From Oligoflexus sp. (lineage in GTDB: Bacteria > Bdellovibrionota_B > Oligoflexia > Oligoflexales > Oligoflexaceae), in NCBI RefSeq assembly GCF_035712445.1, contig NZ_DASTAT010000099.1, positions 18,395 through 82,394 of the forward strand: a stretch of DNA of 64,000 nt, read 5' to 3'. This document shows positions 26,470 to 34,644 of this stretch, one piece after another. Both the position numbers and the translations under genes were made by a program. Each line of letters opens with the position of its first letter. The first letter of the stretch is position 1. The notes beneath the pieces are model-generated. The model had not been told where the DNA came from and searched no databases. It worked only from the letters and a program-made list of their open reading frames with translations.

Positions 26470-27884
26470 GACCGAATGGCCTCCAGCAGTTCGCGCAGAT
26501 GCGCGAGGCGCGTCGTTGGATTGATGAGGGTCGTTCGCAGATAAAGCCGTCCCCTCAGCCTTGTCTGGACCAAATAGAAACGTCCGCTGGCGATCAGGCG
26601 GCTTCGAATCTCTTCCTGCAGCCTGTCGCTGTCCTCATCACCCGCCTTGCCTTTATAACGAAAGCAGACGATGTTCGCGTCGGGCAGGACGGCAAGTTCA
26701 AAGTCGGGAGCGTCACGGATCAGCTGGGCGAAGTCCTTGGCCAGCTGTCCCATGGAAGCGATATAGTCGGCGAAAAAGGACTCGCCATAGCTGGCAAGGC
26801 TTGCATAGAGCACGAAGCCCATCATGTTCTTCGTGCATTCCAAAGTCCTGAGGCCCAGGTCATACCAGTTATCACGCGCCGTATGCGCATCCCCGAAAAG
26901 ATAGGAGGCACTCTGCGCGAAACTTTCATAGGAATGCTTGCCTTGCCGGAACATAACCGCCGTGATCAGGGCCGGCGTCAACAGCATTTTATGCGCGTCC
27001 CAGACGACCGAATCCGCGCGTTCGATACCCTTCAGCTTGTCTTTCCAGGCCGGAGCCAAAACAAACGAAGCTCCATGCGCACCATCCACATGAAACCAAA
27101 GTTCATGTCTTGCCGCAAAGTCGGCGATCGCATCCAAGGGATCCATGGCCCCGGTAGCTGTGGAGCAGGCGCTGCCGACCACGGCGATCACCCGGCGTCC
27201 CTGCCTCGCCGCTCGCTGCAGGCCATCTTCAAGACGATCCGCGCGCATGCGAAAGTGCTCGTCACTCGGAATCAGGATAACGCCCTCTTCACCCCAGCCC
27301 ATGATCTGGGCGGAGCGTTTGATGCAATAGTGAGCCTGATCGGAAACCAGAACAGCCAGAGGCGGTGCCGAACCCTGTCCCTCACGCCACACATCAAAGC
27401 CTGCCTTGGCCTGCCGTGCGGCGAGAAGCGCAGTCAGATTACCGGCAGAGCCTCCGGAGGTGAGCACACCATCGGCGTCCTCGCCATAACCAAGGTGGCG
27501 AGCCATCCACAGCAGGGCACGCCGCTCCATGGCTGTGGCCACCATACCCATCTCATAGACGGCGGAACCATTATTGAGGAGCGAGGATAATAGAGAAAAA
27601 AGCCCCGTCAGGGGCAAAGGCGAAGTAACCTGATGACCCACATAATGCGGGTGATGCAGATGATTCGATCCGGCGACGACCTCACGCATCAATTCCTGAG
27701 GATCCCGCGGCTTTTCAAAATCAGACGACCAGCGCTTCAGCATCGCGTCGGGTGGAACCCAGGGAAGCACAGGGCCGGCCGTCCTGGGATCCCCAACTTT
27801 TTGTAGGTAATCAGTGAGCAGATCGACAGCCGCGTGCGCATGACGTCGAAAATTTTCCGAATCCCAGGCGTCAGATGTTTGCAA
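26466..27884 (-). CDS. PLP-dependent group II amino acid decarboxylase
   Basis: A 472-residue decarboxylase of the pyridoxal-phosphate group II fold (the aromatic amino acid / glutamate / diaminobutyrate type). The cofactor lysine is in D-A-H-K-M-L and the PLP-stacking and aspartate region is H-V-D-G-A-H-G. Active-site loops H-P-H-Y-V-G-H and T-S-G-G-S-A-G-N are conserved. The substrate cannot be read; diaminobutyrate, tyrosine, histidine or glutamate are all possible. TTG at 27884 is preferred because AGGAG stands seven bases before it; starts further up (ATG at 27965 or 28046) lack a site and add a tail unlike the family. The stop overlaps that of the convergent CheA-like gene. A Fur-like box upstream hints at iron control. 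Confidence 0.85.
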   Translation of the reverse strand: MQTSDAWDSENFRRHAHAAVDLLTDYLQKVGDPRTAGPVLPWVPPDAMLKRWSSDFEKPRDPQELMREVVAGSNHLHHPHYVGHQVTSPLPLTGLFSLLSSLLNNGSAVYEMGMVATAMERRALLWMARHLGYGEDADGVLTSGGSAGNLTALLAARQAKAGFDVWREGQGSAPPLAVLVSDQAHYCIKRSAQIMGWGEEGVILIPSDEHFRMRADRLEDGLQRAARQGRRVIAVVGSACSTATGAMDPLDAIADFAARHELWFHVDGAHGASFVLAPAWKDKLKGIERADSVVWDAHKMLLTPALITAVMFRQGKHSYESFAQSASYLFGDAHTARDNWYDLGLRTLECTKNMMGFVLYASLASYGESFFADYIASMGQLAKDFAQLIRDAPDFELAVLPDANIVCFRYKGKAGDEDSDRLQEEIRSRLIASGRFYLVQTRLRGRLYLRTTLINPTTRLAHLRELLEAIRS

Positions 27885-28006
27885 AGTGTTCTCCTGGATC
27901 GTGGTGCTTGACTTGAAGCCTTCTACAAAGATCCAGGAACCAAGGGAAGAAAAAACGTCAGGCATGGGAACAGGCTGGGAAGCGCACCCCTCCTGCATTT
28001 TAACTT

Positions 28007-28021
28007 TGAAAATGATTCTCA
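28007..28021. promoter_or_regulatory. Fur-box-like site between divergent genes
   Basis: TGAAAATGATTCTCA is a 7-1-7 inverted repeat with one arm mismatch. It differs at two positions from the Fur core TGATAATNATTATCA. It sits 43 bases upstream of the delta-60 lipoprotein gene and 123 bases upstream of the decarboxylase start. Binding by Fur is inferred. Confidence 0.5.
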
Positions 28022-28063
28022 ACTTCGCTATCATTACCCCGGACAACTGAGGAGAACTGGAAA

Positions 28064-29428
28064 ATGATCAAGAATTTTGGTGCTTTTAGCTGTGCAGTGG
28101 CCATGGGCCTTCTCACAGGCTGCGGTGGTGATAGCGACTCGAATGACACGACAGCGGCCACTCCTGCCGAGCCAACCCAGAAGGTTTTGGCGGTTTCCGC
28201 AAGCGGCCATGATCGGCTCTTCGGCGTCGCGTTTGACAGCCAAGGCAACTTCTATGCGACGGGCTCCGTGGCGGATTCGACGGAAACCACCGCGGATTCA
28301 AAAATGCTCGTCGCCAAATTCAAAGCCGATGGTGAACTCGATACCGGCTTTGGAACCAATGGTTACGCCATTCACAATGCGATCGTCGGTGCGGGCGGTG
28401 AAGTGGCTCGCAGTATTCTTTTGCAGGATACGGGCAAGATCGTTATTGCCGGAACGGTGGAACACGCTGGGGCCCAGGATGCCCGTGACCGCGATATCGC
28501 CCTTCTGCGTCTGAACGCAGATGGATCCTTGGACAGCAGCTTTGGAACGAATGGAGTTGTGACCCTCGATCTGAGCGAAGGTGAAGTCAGTGGAACGAGT
28601 TTCGTGGCCGACAGTCTGGGTGGTTTGACTGCCGATAGCAGCGGTCGCCTTGTGGTTCATGCCTCGAAGAAACGTGATGGGGCCACCGATACGGATTTTG
28701 TACTGCTGCGCCTGAGCGCCGACGGTGTGCTCGATACGAGCTTCGGCACCGCGGGTCAAACCTCTCTTGATATCCGAAATCTCAGTGCGACGCCGAAGCC
28801 TGCTTTGATTTTGCCGAATGGTCAAATCCTGGGAACGGGTTACATGCGGGATGGCAGCGTCGTGGTTCCTGTCATCTACCGCACCGATGCCAATGGTCAG
28901 CTTGATACCAGCTACGGCGTCAACGGCATCTACAGCGAAGCCGTTCTGAGTGCCGTCACGGAAGTTTACTCGGCGGCTCTGCAGGGTGACGCCATTGTCA
29001 CGGTCGGTTATGGTCGCAATAATGAGCAGGAAAATCTTGATTTCCTTTCACTGCGCATCAAAGCCGATGGAACCCGTGATACGGCCTTCGGCGGCAACGG
29101 CTATGTGCGCGTGGATGCAGCAGGCTTCAATGATAACGGCCGTAACATGACAGCGCTTCCGGATGGCCGCATGCTGCTGGTCGGTGGTGGCCGCACGGCG
29201 GAGCAGGCTGTCGACGGCATGGTCGCTGTTCTGGGCGTCGATGGTTCCGTGGATGAAGGCTTTGCCGAAAAAGGCACCAAACTTTTTGATTTCGGCGGAT
29301 CTGCGGATTTCCTTTGGGGCGCGGCCGTATCCCCAACCGGCGATAAGGCTGTGGTCGTCGGGCTGAAAGGTGCAGGAGCCGAGGGCGGCAATGATGATGC
29401 CGCTCTCGTGCTGATTCCTTTGAAGTAA
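28064..29428 (+). CDS. delta-60 repeat propeller lipoprotein
   Basis: A 454-residue lipoprotein; the signal ends in L-L-T-G-C (Cys about residue 20), then an Asp/Thr-rich tether. The rest is about six repeats of 55-65 residues, each with a D-G-x-L-D-x-x-F-G-x-x-G motif. This is the delta-60 repeat, probably a beta-propeller and common in deltaproteobacteria-like genomes. No catalytic residues are evident, and a binding or scaffolding role at the surface is inferred. GAGGAG lies upstream of the ATG at a slightly long distance (about 11 bases). It diverges from the decarboxylase gene around the Fur-like box. In the following 269 bases, up to the next gene, I see no clear feature. Confidence 0.85.
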   Translation: MIKNFGAFSCAVAMGLLTGCGGDSDSNDTTAATPAEPTQKVLAVSASGHDRLFGVAFDSQGNFYATGSVADSTETTADSKMLVAKFKADGELDTGFGTNGYAIHNAIVGAGGEVARSILLQDTGKIVIAGTVEHAGAQDARDRDIALLRLNADGSLDSSFGTNGVVTLDLSEGEVSGTSFVADSLGGLTADSSGRLVVHASKKRDGATDTDFVLLRLSADGVLDTSFGTAGQTSLDIRNLSATPKPALILPNGQILGTGYMRDGSVVVPVIYRTDANGQLDTSYGVNGIYSEAVLSAVTEVYSAALQGDAIVTVGYGRNNEQENLDFLSLRIKADGTRDTAFGGNGYVRVDAAGFNDNGRNMTALPDGRMLLVGGGRTAEQAVDGMVAVLGVDGSVDEGFAEKGTKLFDFGGSADFLWGAAVSPTGDKAVVVGLKGAGAEGGNDDAALVLIPLK

Positions 29429-29697
29429 GACGCTGCGCTTACCGGGCTGGCATCGGCGGCAGCTGACTGATGATGAACTCATTCAGAAGCCACGATGCCT
29501 TCGTTCTCGCCAGGCATGCGACGCGCAAATGCCATAGAACCAAGCCCCTGTATAAATATGTACTTACCCCTGATCGCCAGGCCTTCCTGCCCTCACCCCC
29601 CTCACAACCCAGCAACGCGAAAAGACACTTGCTTTTCCATTCGGCCTTCGAAGATGATATGCATAACCAAAATACCTAATTTTCATCCGAGGCCAGC

Positions 29698-30450
29698 ATG
29701 CGCGTACTCCTTCTATCGCTTTTGCTTTGTTCCGAAGCACTCTTTGCCCAGAAAAAGCCGCGCTACACGATCGCGGTCGAGAATCAGAACTACATGCCCT
29801 ACTTCCGGGTCGACGGGAACGAGTACCTGGGTTTTGCCCGCGAGCTGTTCGACCTCTTCGCGGCCGATGCCGGCATTGAATTCGAATACGTCCCAAATCC
29901 CATCCACCGCATTTACGCCAACTATTTCGACAAGAAGAGCACTCTGGATTTCAAATTCCCGGATCGCCCGGAATGGGCCTCAGACCTTCGGAAAGGCCGG
30001 ACGCTCCACTATACGGACGATATCGTCGAGTTCACCGATGGCGTGATGGTAAGACCCAAAAACCTTGGCAAAGGACTCAAAGGCCTGACCAAACTCGGCA
30101 TGATAGCTGGCTTCACGCCCTTTCAATATGCGCAGTATATCAAGTCCGAGAAAAATCCTGCCGGTACGATCACGCTGGTCCCCAATACTTCCCTCTCGGC
30201 GCTCTTCGCCCAGCTGGAGGCTGAAAATCGCATCGATGGCGTCTTCATCAACCTGGCGGTTGCCAAATACTCCCTGGTCAACGATCAGAAGAAGGTTGAT
30301 CTGGCGGTTTTCGACAAAGAACTTCCACACGACACCTCAAGCTATCAGCTTTCCACCACAAAACACCCGGATATCGTTAACAAGTTCAATGAATTTATGA
30401 AAAAGAAGAAGTCCGAAGTGGCCGTTCTCAAGCAAAAATGGGGATTGTAA
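29698..30450 (+). CDS. small periplasmic binding protein (SBP_bac_3-like)
   Basis: A 250-residue exported protein with a signal peptide (about 1-18). Its fold pattern is that of family 3 solute-binding proteins: Y-T-I-A-V-E-N near the start, G-F-A-R-E-L-F-D, a hinge strand, and I-D-G-V-F-I-N-L-A in the second lobe. There is no ABC permease or ATPase nearby, so it is more likely a sensor or scavenger component than part of a transporter. It shares N-P-I-H-R-I-Y and L-D-F-K-F-P-D segments with the protein at 33465, so the two are paralogues. The next gene starts 3 bases after its stop, so the two are cotranscribed. Confidence 0.85.
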   Translation: MRVLLLSLLLCSEALFAQKKPRYTIAVENQNYMPYFRVDGNEYLGFARELFDLFAADAGIEFEYVPNPIHRIYANYFDKKSTLDFKFPDRPEWASDLRKGRTLHYTDDIVEFTDGVMVRPKNLGKGLKGLTKLGMIAGFTPFQYAQYIKSEKNPAGTITLVPNTSLSALFAQLEAENRIDGVFINLAVAKYSLVNDQKKVDLAVFDKELPHDTSSYQLSTTKHPDIVNKFNEFMKKKKSEVAVLKQKWGL

Positions 30451-30453
30451 TTC

Positions 30454-31209
30454 ATGCAAAAGCTAAGTTGTCTGATCGGTGCAGTGACCCTGGTGTGTGG
30501 CGCGGAATCCATGGCTTTCGATTGGGGGGCCACGCGGCTCGTCTATCTGCGGGGCGATGGCTACGAAAGCCCTAAAACGACCCGCTTTGAAGACGGCAAA
30601 GTGATTGTTGACGAGGCCGAGAAGAATGAGGCCGACATCGTAACCTTCGAGCATGTGAACGGCACGAAGTGGGGCGATACCTTCTTCTTCCTGGATGCCA
30701 CCAATTCGTCGACGCTGCGCGACGACCCCTATTTTGAATTCAATCCGCGCATCAGTTCCAAAAAGAACCTGGACATGGACTACGGTTCGGTCGTCGATGA
30801 TGTCCTGGTTACGCTCCAGTACAATGCCGGGAAGAATGCCAACCCCGTTTACCTTTATGGTTTGGCGGTGGATTGGAAAGTGCCGGCCTTTGACTTTGTG
30901 CAAACCCACTTCTATCTGCGTGATGATCGGGCCATCGAAGGCACTTCGAGCCAGCTGACCGTGGTCTGGTCCTCGAAGTTCCAGGCCGGCCTGAATCTCG
31001 AATTTTCCGGGTTCCTTGATTACGCCACCCAGGAAGGCAAGGAGGCCACAGGCATCTCGGTCGCCAACCTCTTGGCCCAGCCCGCTCTTTACGCCTTGGT
31101 CACGGACAGCTTTGCCGTAGGGCTTGAGTATCAGTACTGGTCGAATAAATATGGTATGGAAGATCTGCAGGATAGCGTTCCTCAGCTGGCCATTCGCCTG
31201 AATCTTTAA
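30454..31209 (+). CDS. Tsx-like outer-membrane beta-barrel (DUF5020-like)
   Basis: A 251-residue exported protein with a signal peptide (about 1-21) and alternating hydrophobic/polar strands ending in an aromatic-hydrophobic C-terminus (L-A-I-R-L-N-L). Segments W-G-D-T-F-F-F-L-D and Y-F-E-F-N-P-R-I match the nucleoside-specific channel family Tsx and its DUF5020 relatives. A 12-strand barrel passing small solutes is expected; nucleoside specificity is not assured. It begins 3 bases after the binding-protein gene and 53 bases before the CheA-like kinase gene, which suggests entry, capture and sensing of one ligand. Confidence 0.75.
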   Translation: MQKLSCLIGAVTLVCGAESMAFDWGATRLVYLRGDGYESPKTTRFEDGKVIVDEAEKNEADIVTFEHVNGTKWGDTFFFLDATNSSTLRDDPYFEFNPRISSKKNLDMDYGSVVDDVLVTLQYNAGKNANPVYLYGLAVDWKVPAFDFVQTHFYLRDDRAIEGTSSQLTVVWSSKFQAGLNLEFSGFLDYATQEGKEATGISVANLLAQPALYALVTDSFAVGLEYQYWSNKYGMEDLQDSVPQLAIRLNL

Positions 31210-31262
31210 TCGCGATCCGATCGGCTCGGAGGTCCTTGATTCAGCTTTTAGGAAGGGTGATT

Positions 31263-33419
31263 ATGAAATTGACCTACAAGGTCCTGGTTCTCCTCATTGT
31301 GTCCATCGTGGGTACGTTTTCCATCACCACCGCCATCGAGCTGAGTAAACTGGAAAAGGACTTTTCCGAGCAGAATTCCACAGCTCACAAGATCATTCTC
31401 ACCAATCTCGTCAGCAACCTGGCAGGCGCCATGTTCAACATTGATACGCCCCGTATCAATGCGCAGGTCACCTCGTCCTTCGAGTTCGGCAATATCGCCT
31501 CGATCCTCTTGATCGACGATCGGGGCAAGATTACCGCCTACTATACCCAGGATCCCCGGGATAATGGCCCCGTGAAAGCCAGTGATGCCGCCTATGCCGC
31601 CTGGTCGGAAGAGGTTCTGGACACCTTTCGCAAGCCCTCACTTCCCTATAATTCCCTGACCTCCAGCCTCGTTCAGGATCTTGGGATCCTGAGTCCGGGC
31701 ATCCAGCGCTACAAGGCTACGCTCTGGTATAACGATGGCGATAATCAAACCTTCGTCGGCCATGTGCTTTTCGATTTTTCCGTCCGTCAGGTGGCGGCCA
31801 AAGTCCGCACGGCGGCGATCACCAAAATTATATCCGCGACGATCATGGCCACGATCCTTCTTTTTGTGATCTTCTTCTTCCTCAGGATTTCGGTCCTGAC
31901 CCGCGTGGAATGGCTGAAGTCCGCGGCCAACCGGATCCGGCAAAGGGATTTCACGGCCCGCACGGCGCTTAAAGGCAGCGATGAAATCGCTGTGCTCGGC
32001 AACACCTTCCAATCCATGTCGGATGAAATCCAGAGCTATCAGATGGATCTGGAGAACAAGGTCAAGGACCGGACGCGGGAACTCCAGGAAAGCCGTGACA
32101 AGATCAAAGTGGTCTTCGATACGATCGACCAGGGCATCCTGAGCTTTGATGGGAGCTTTAAGGTCGATAGCGAATACTCCATAAAATCGCTGGAAATCCT
32201 GGGAGTCAGCGGCGAGGACTTGCTGCAGAAGGGCCTGAGGGCCTGTCTTTTGGATAGGATCCAAATGACCGAAGACCGTCGTGATCAGATGCTGGCTGCG
32301 ATCAACTCCATCATAGGCGACGATGAAATCGCTTTGATCGGCAACCTCCCTCATTTGCCGCGCGAGGGCAGTATTCAAGATAGCAGCGGATCCAGCCGCT
32401 TCTTCCGCTTCGCCTGGTATCCCATCGTGAACAAGGAAGATGACAGCATCGCAGCTCTGCTCGTCAGCATCACGGACTTGACCAAGGAAAAGCAGGAGGA
32501 AGAGCATAAGCGCCAGCTCTCGATCCGCAATCAACAGCTCATTGCCCTGGTGGCCTCTGCGCAGAATCACGGCATGGGCAGCATCGGCAATTTCCTGAAT
32601 CAAGGCCCGCGCATCATTAAGGACATTCAGCAGAACTGGGACAAGCCTGATACCCTCCTTCATCTGCACACGATCAAAGGGGAGGCCCGATCCCTCGACT
32701 TCAATGATCTGGCCGCCTCGGTCCATGACTCGGAAACGGCCGTGAAGCAGAAGGTGAAAGCCAGCATCATGGAGCAGCTGCAGACGACTTTGCAGATCTT
32801 TCAAAGCTACATCTCCATCTTTGAACAGACCTTCAACAATCAAAAGCGTGCGCAGAGCACCTTCGTGCAAGCCGCCAGCCGGCTGCATCAAAACCTCAGG
32901 GAGCGCCTGGCCCAGGAGGGCCTTACCCTGGAACGCTTTGAGATCCTCGATCACTATGGAAACTGGGATGAGCAGCTCGTCGAGCAGGTGATCGCCCCTT
33001 GCCTCGTGCATGCCGTCACCAATAGCCTTGATCACGGCTTTTTGCTGCCAGAGAAAAAACACGGGGAAAAGCGTCCTATCATCCTCTCGCTGCGATCCAG
33101 GCCGACGGAGTTCGGCTTTGCCGTGGAGATCAGCGATCAGGGCTATGGCATCGACGAGGATGCGGTGCTGAGCAAAGCCAAGGAATTGGGAATTGACACG
33201 AAGGCGTTTCGCGCCGACGAGATCATCTTCATGCCTGAGTTCAGCACGGCCGAACAGCTGACGATCAGCTCCGGTCGCGGCATCGGCATGGCCGCCATCA
33301 AGAAGCTCGTCGAGCATCATGAAGGACGGATTCATTTGCAGAGCAGGTTCAAACAGGGAACGACGCTGACGCTGGAGTTCCCGAAGGCCCAGAAGCGCCA
33401 GTTGTCCAAGGCCGGTTGA
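31263..33419 (+). CDS. CheA-like membrane sensor kinase (periplasmic sensor, HAMP, PAS, HPt, HATPase)
   Basis: A 718-residue protein. It has a first membrane helix (about 7-25), an external sensor domain of about 150 residues, a second helix (about 185-207), HAMP (about 208-262), a coiled coil, PAS (about 285-410), HPt with phospho-acceptor H469 in L-H-T-I-K-G, and a CheA-like ATPase (A-V-T-N-S-L-D-H-G-F, S-D-Q-G-Y-G-I, S-G-R-G-I-G-M). It has no dimerisation HisKA, CheW-like part or receiver, so phosphate must go to a separate protein. The ATG at 31263 has AGGAAGGG before it. It lies in a same-strand cluster with two binding proteins and a barrel, which may deliver its ligand to the external domain. 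Confidence 0.86.
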   Translation: MKLTYKVLVLLIVSIVGTFSITTAIELSKLEKDFSEQNSTAHKIILTNLVSNLAGAMFNIDTPRINAQVTSSFEFGNIASILLIDDRGKITAYYTQDPRDNGPVKASDAAYAAWSEEVLDTFRKPSLPYNSLTSSLVQDLGILSPGIQRYKATLWYNDGDNQTFVGHVLFDFSVRQVAAKVRTAAITKIISATIMATILLFVIFFFLRISVLTRVEWLKSAANRIRQRDFTARTALKGSDEIAVLGNTFQSMSDEIQSYQMDLENKVKDRTRELQESRDKIKVVFDTIDQGILSFDGSFKVDSEYSIKSLEILGVSGEDLLQKGLRACLLDRIQMTEDRRDQMLAAINSIIGDDEIALIGNLPHLPREGSIQDSSGSSRFFRFAWYPIVNKEDDSIAALLVSITDLTKEKQEEEHKRQLSIRNQQLIALVASAQNHGMGSIGNFLNQGPRIIKDIQQNWDKPDTLLHLHTIKGEARSLDFNDLAASVHDSETAVKQKVKASIMEQLQTTLQIFQSYISIFEQTFNNQKRAQSTFVQAASRLHQNLRERLAQEGLTLERFEILDHYGNWDEQLVEQVIAPCLVHAVTNSLDHGFLLPEKKHGEKRPIILSLRSRPTEFGFAVEISDQGYGIDEDAVLSKAKELGIDTKAFRADEIIFMPEFSTAEQLTISSGRGIGMAAIKKLVEHHEGRIHLQSRFKQGTTLTLEFPKAQKRQLSKAG

Positions 33420-33464
33420 GCGGTCCTGGTCGTTTCATATAACGCTCTCGCCGAGGAATCCACT

Positions 33465-34202
33465 ATGCGTATTCTCCTGCTTTTCCTGCTCCTGTTACCG
33501 GACTTCGCGCAATCCGCATCATTCAAGGTGGGCGTCGAGTACCTCGACTACTATCCGGCCTATAATTACATCGGCAAACCCTCCGATGCCAGCGCTTCCA
33601 AGGATATACTCGATGACTTCGCCAAAAAGCACGGCCACACCTTTGAATACGTGCCCCTGCCGGTCAATCGCCTCTATGAAAAGTTCCTGGACGGCACTCT
33701 CGATTTCAAATTTCCCGACCACAAGTTTTGGCAAACGGATCTGAAGCGGAAGCACAAGGTGATCTATTCCGATCCTGTCTTCGAATTCATTGATGGCGTG
33801 CTGGTTCGCGATCCCAAGGCCGTGAAGGGCCTTGCCGATCTGAAAAAGGTCGGAAGCTTCCGCGGGTTCACGATCTTTGATTACAAAGCCGAGATCGAAG
33901 CCGGAAAGATCGAAGCCAAATATTTCGACTCCTTCCGCGAACTGATCATCGCCACGCTGAAGGGCTCTGTCGATGGCGCCTACCTCAATATCAAGGTTGC
34001 CGATTACAACCTGGAACAGATCAAGAAAGAGCACCCGGAATTGGGCACCTTGGTTTTTCAAGAAAGCCTTCCCTTCACACGCAGCGCTTATCATCTGTCA
34101 ACGCTGCGACATGAGAAGCTTATGAATCAGTTCAATCAGTATCTGAAAGAGCACCGGACCTTCATCAACAAAGTCATTGCTGAACGCCGGGTTGGCATAT
34201 AA
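33465..34202 (+). CDS. small periplasmic binding protein (SBP_bac_3-like), paralogue
   Basis: A 245-residue exported protein with a signal peptide (about 1-17) and the family 3 solute-binding layout: F-K-V-G-V-E-Y at the start, V-D-G-A-Y-L-N-I-K in the second lobe. P-V-N-R-L-Y and L-D-F-K-F-P-D correspond to segments of the protein at 29698, showing a duplication. It begins 45 bases after the kinase gene with its own GAGGAA site. No transporter genes are adjacent. The two paralogues flanking a barrel and a kinase suggest that both feed one sensor, perhaps with different ligands. Confidence 0.85.
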   Translation: MRILLLFLLLLPDFAQSASFKVGVEYLDYYPAYNYIGKPSDASASKDILDDFAKKHGHTFEYVPLPVNRLYEKFLDGTLDFKFPDHKFWQTDLKRKHKVIYSDPVFEFIDGVLVRDPKAVKGLADLKKVGSFRGFTIFDYKAEIEAGKIEAKYFDSFRELIIATLKGSVDGAYLNIKVADYNLEQIKKEHPELGTLVFQESLPFTRSAYHLSTLRHEKLMNQFNQYLKEHRTFINKVIAERRVGI

Positions 34203-34644
34203 AAACCCGCAGAAAAAGGTCTGGCTTAAAGAGTGCAGACCTCTGGTGAAAAACCCGTCTGCTTTTCAAAAATTTCTCTCATGCCTTGCTTTTTTTTAAG
34301 AAGGGTTGTCTTGAACGATGATTTGAGATAAGCCTTTTCTCGTCGTTTTCAGGGTCCGAAGATATCGCATGAAATCTGTCACCAAACACAGACTCACGCA
34401 TCTGAGGGAATTTTCCGGTTGACGGATCGCATCGAATACTTCATTTCAATAGTTCAGTTTTTTTTCACGAGTCATCGTCCCGAGTCCTGTCGCATGACGA
34501 GGCGAATAGTCAAATCAAGGTTATAGACTCCGCTGCCGGCCGATTTTCAAGTCGGGAGCCCATACCGCTTCATCCCCAGGATGGACGCTGGAGTCCTTTT
34601 GCCTGGCGGCTTTCAGAGCCGCATTTCTCAACACAGGAGTTGTA
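34203..34644. other. 442-base intergenic region, probable long leader
   Basis: No open frame of interest is seen. It holds an A+T-rich first half with an AGGTCTG/CAGACCT inverted pair near 34220-34245 (no T-run). A small hairpin, GCGGCT/AGCCGC at 34606-34622, lies just before the ribosome site of the metalloprotease gene. I could not match it to a riboswitch class. Confidence 0.4.

Noticed and set aside
28007-28063. TonB receptor region as part of the same iron regulon as the Fur-like box
   Set aside because: The receptor's upstream region (48106-48535) shows no Fur-like inverted repeat, so a shared iron control is not supported.
29470-29679. 69-codon frame before the first binding-protein gene
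   Set aside because: It is Arg/His/Pro-rich with no ribosome site and no motif; treated as non-coding.
31638-33335. 565-codon open frame on the minus strand
   Set aside because: It is antisense to the CheA-like kinase gene, whose domains are unmistakable. The mirror frame has no recognisable domain.
34375-34580. Possible cyclic-di-GMP (GEMM) riboswitch in the leader of the metalloprotease gene
   Set aside because: Some short strings recall the motif, but the tetraloop, receptor and conserved bridge bases could not be aligned.
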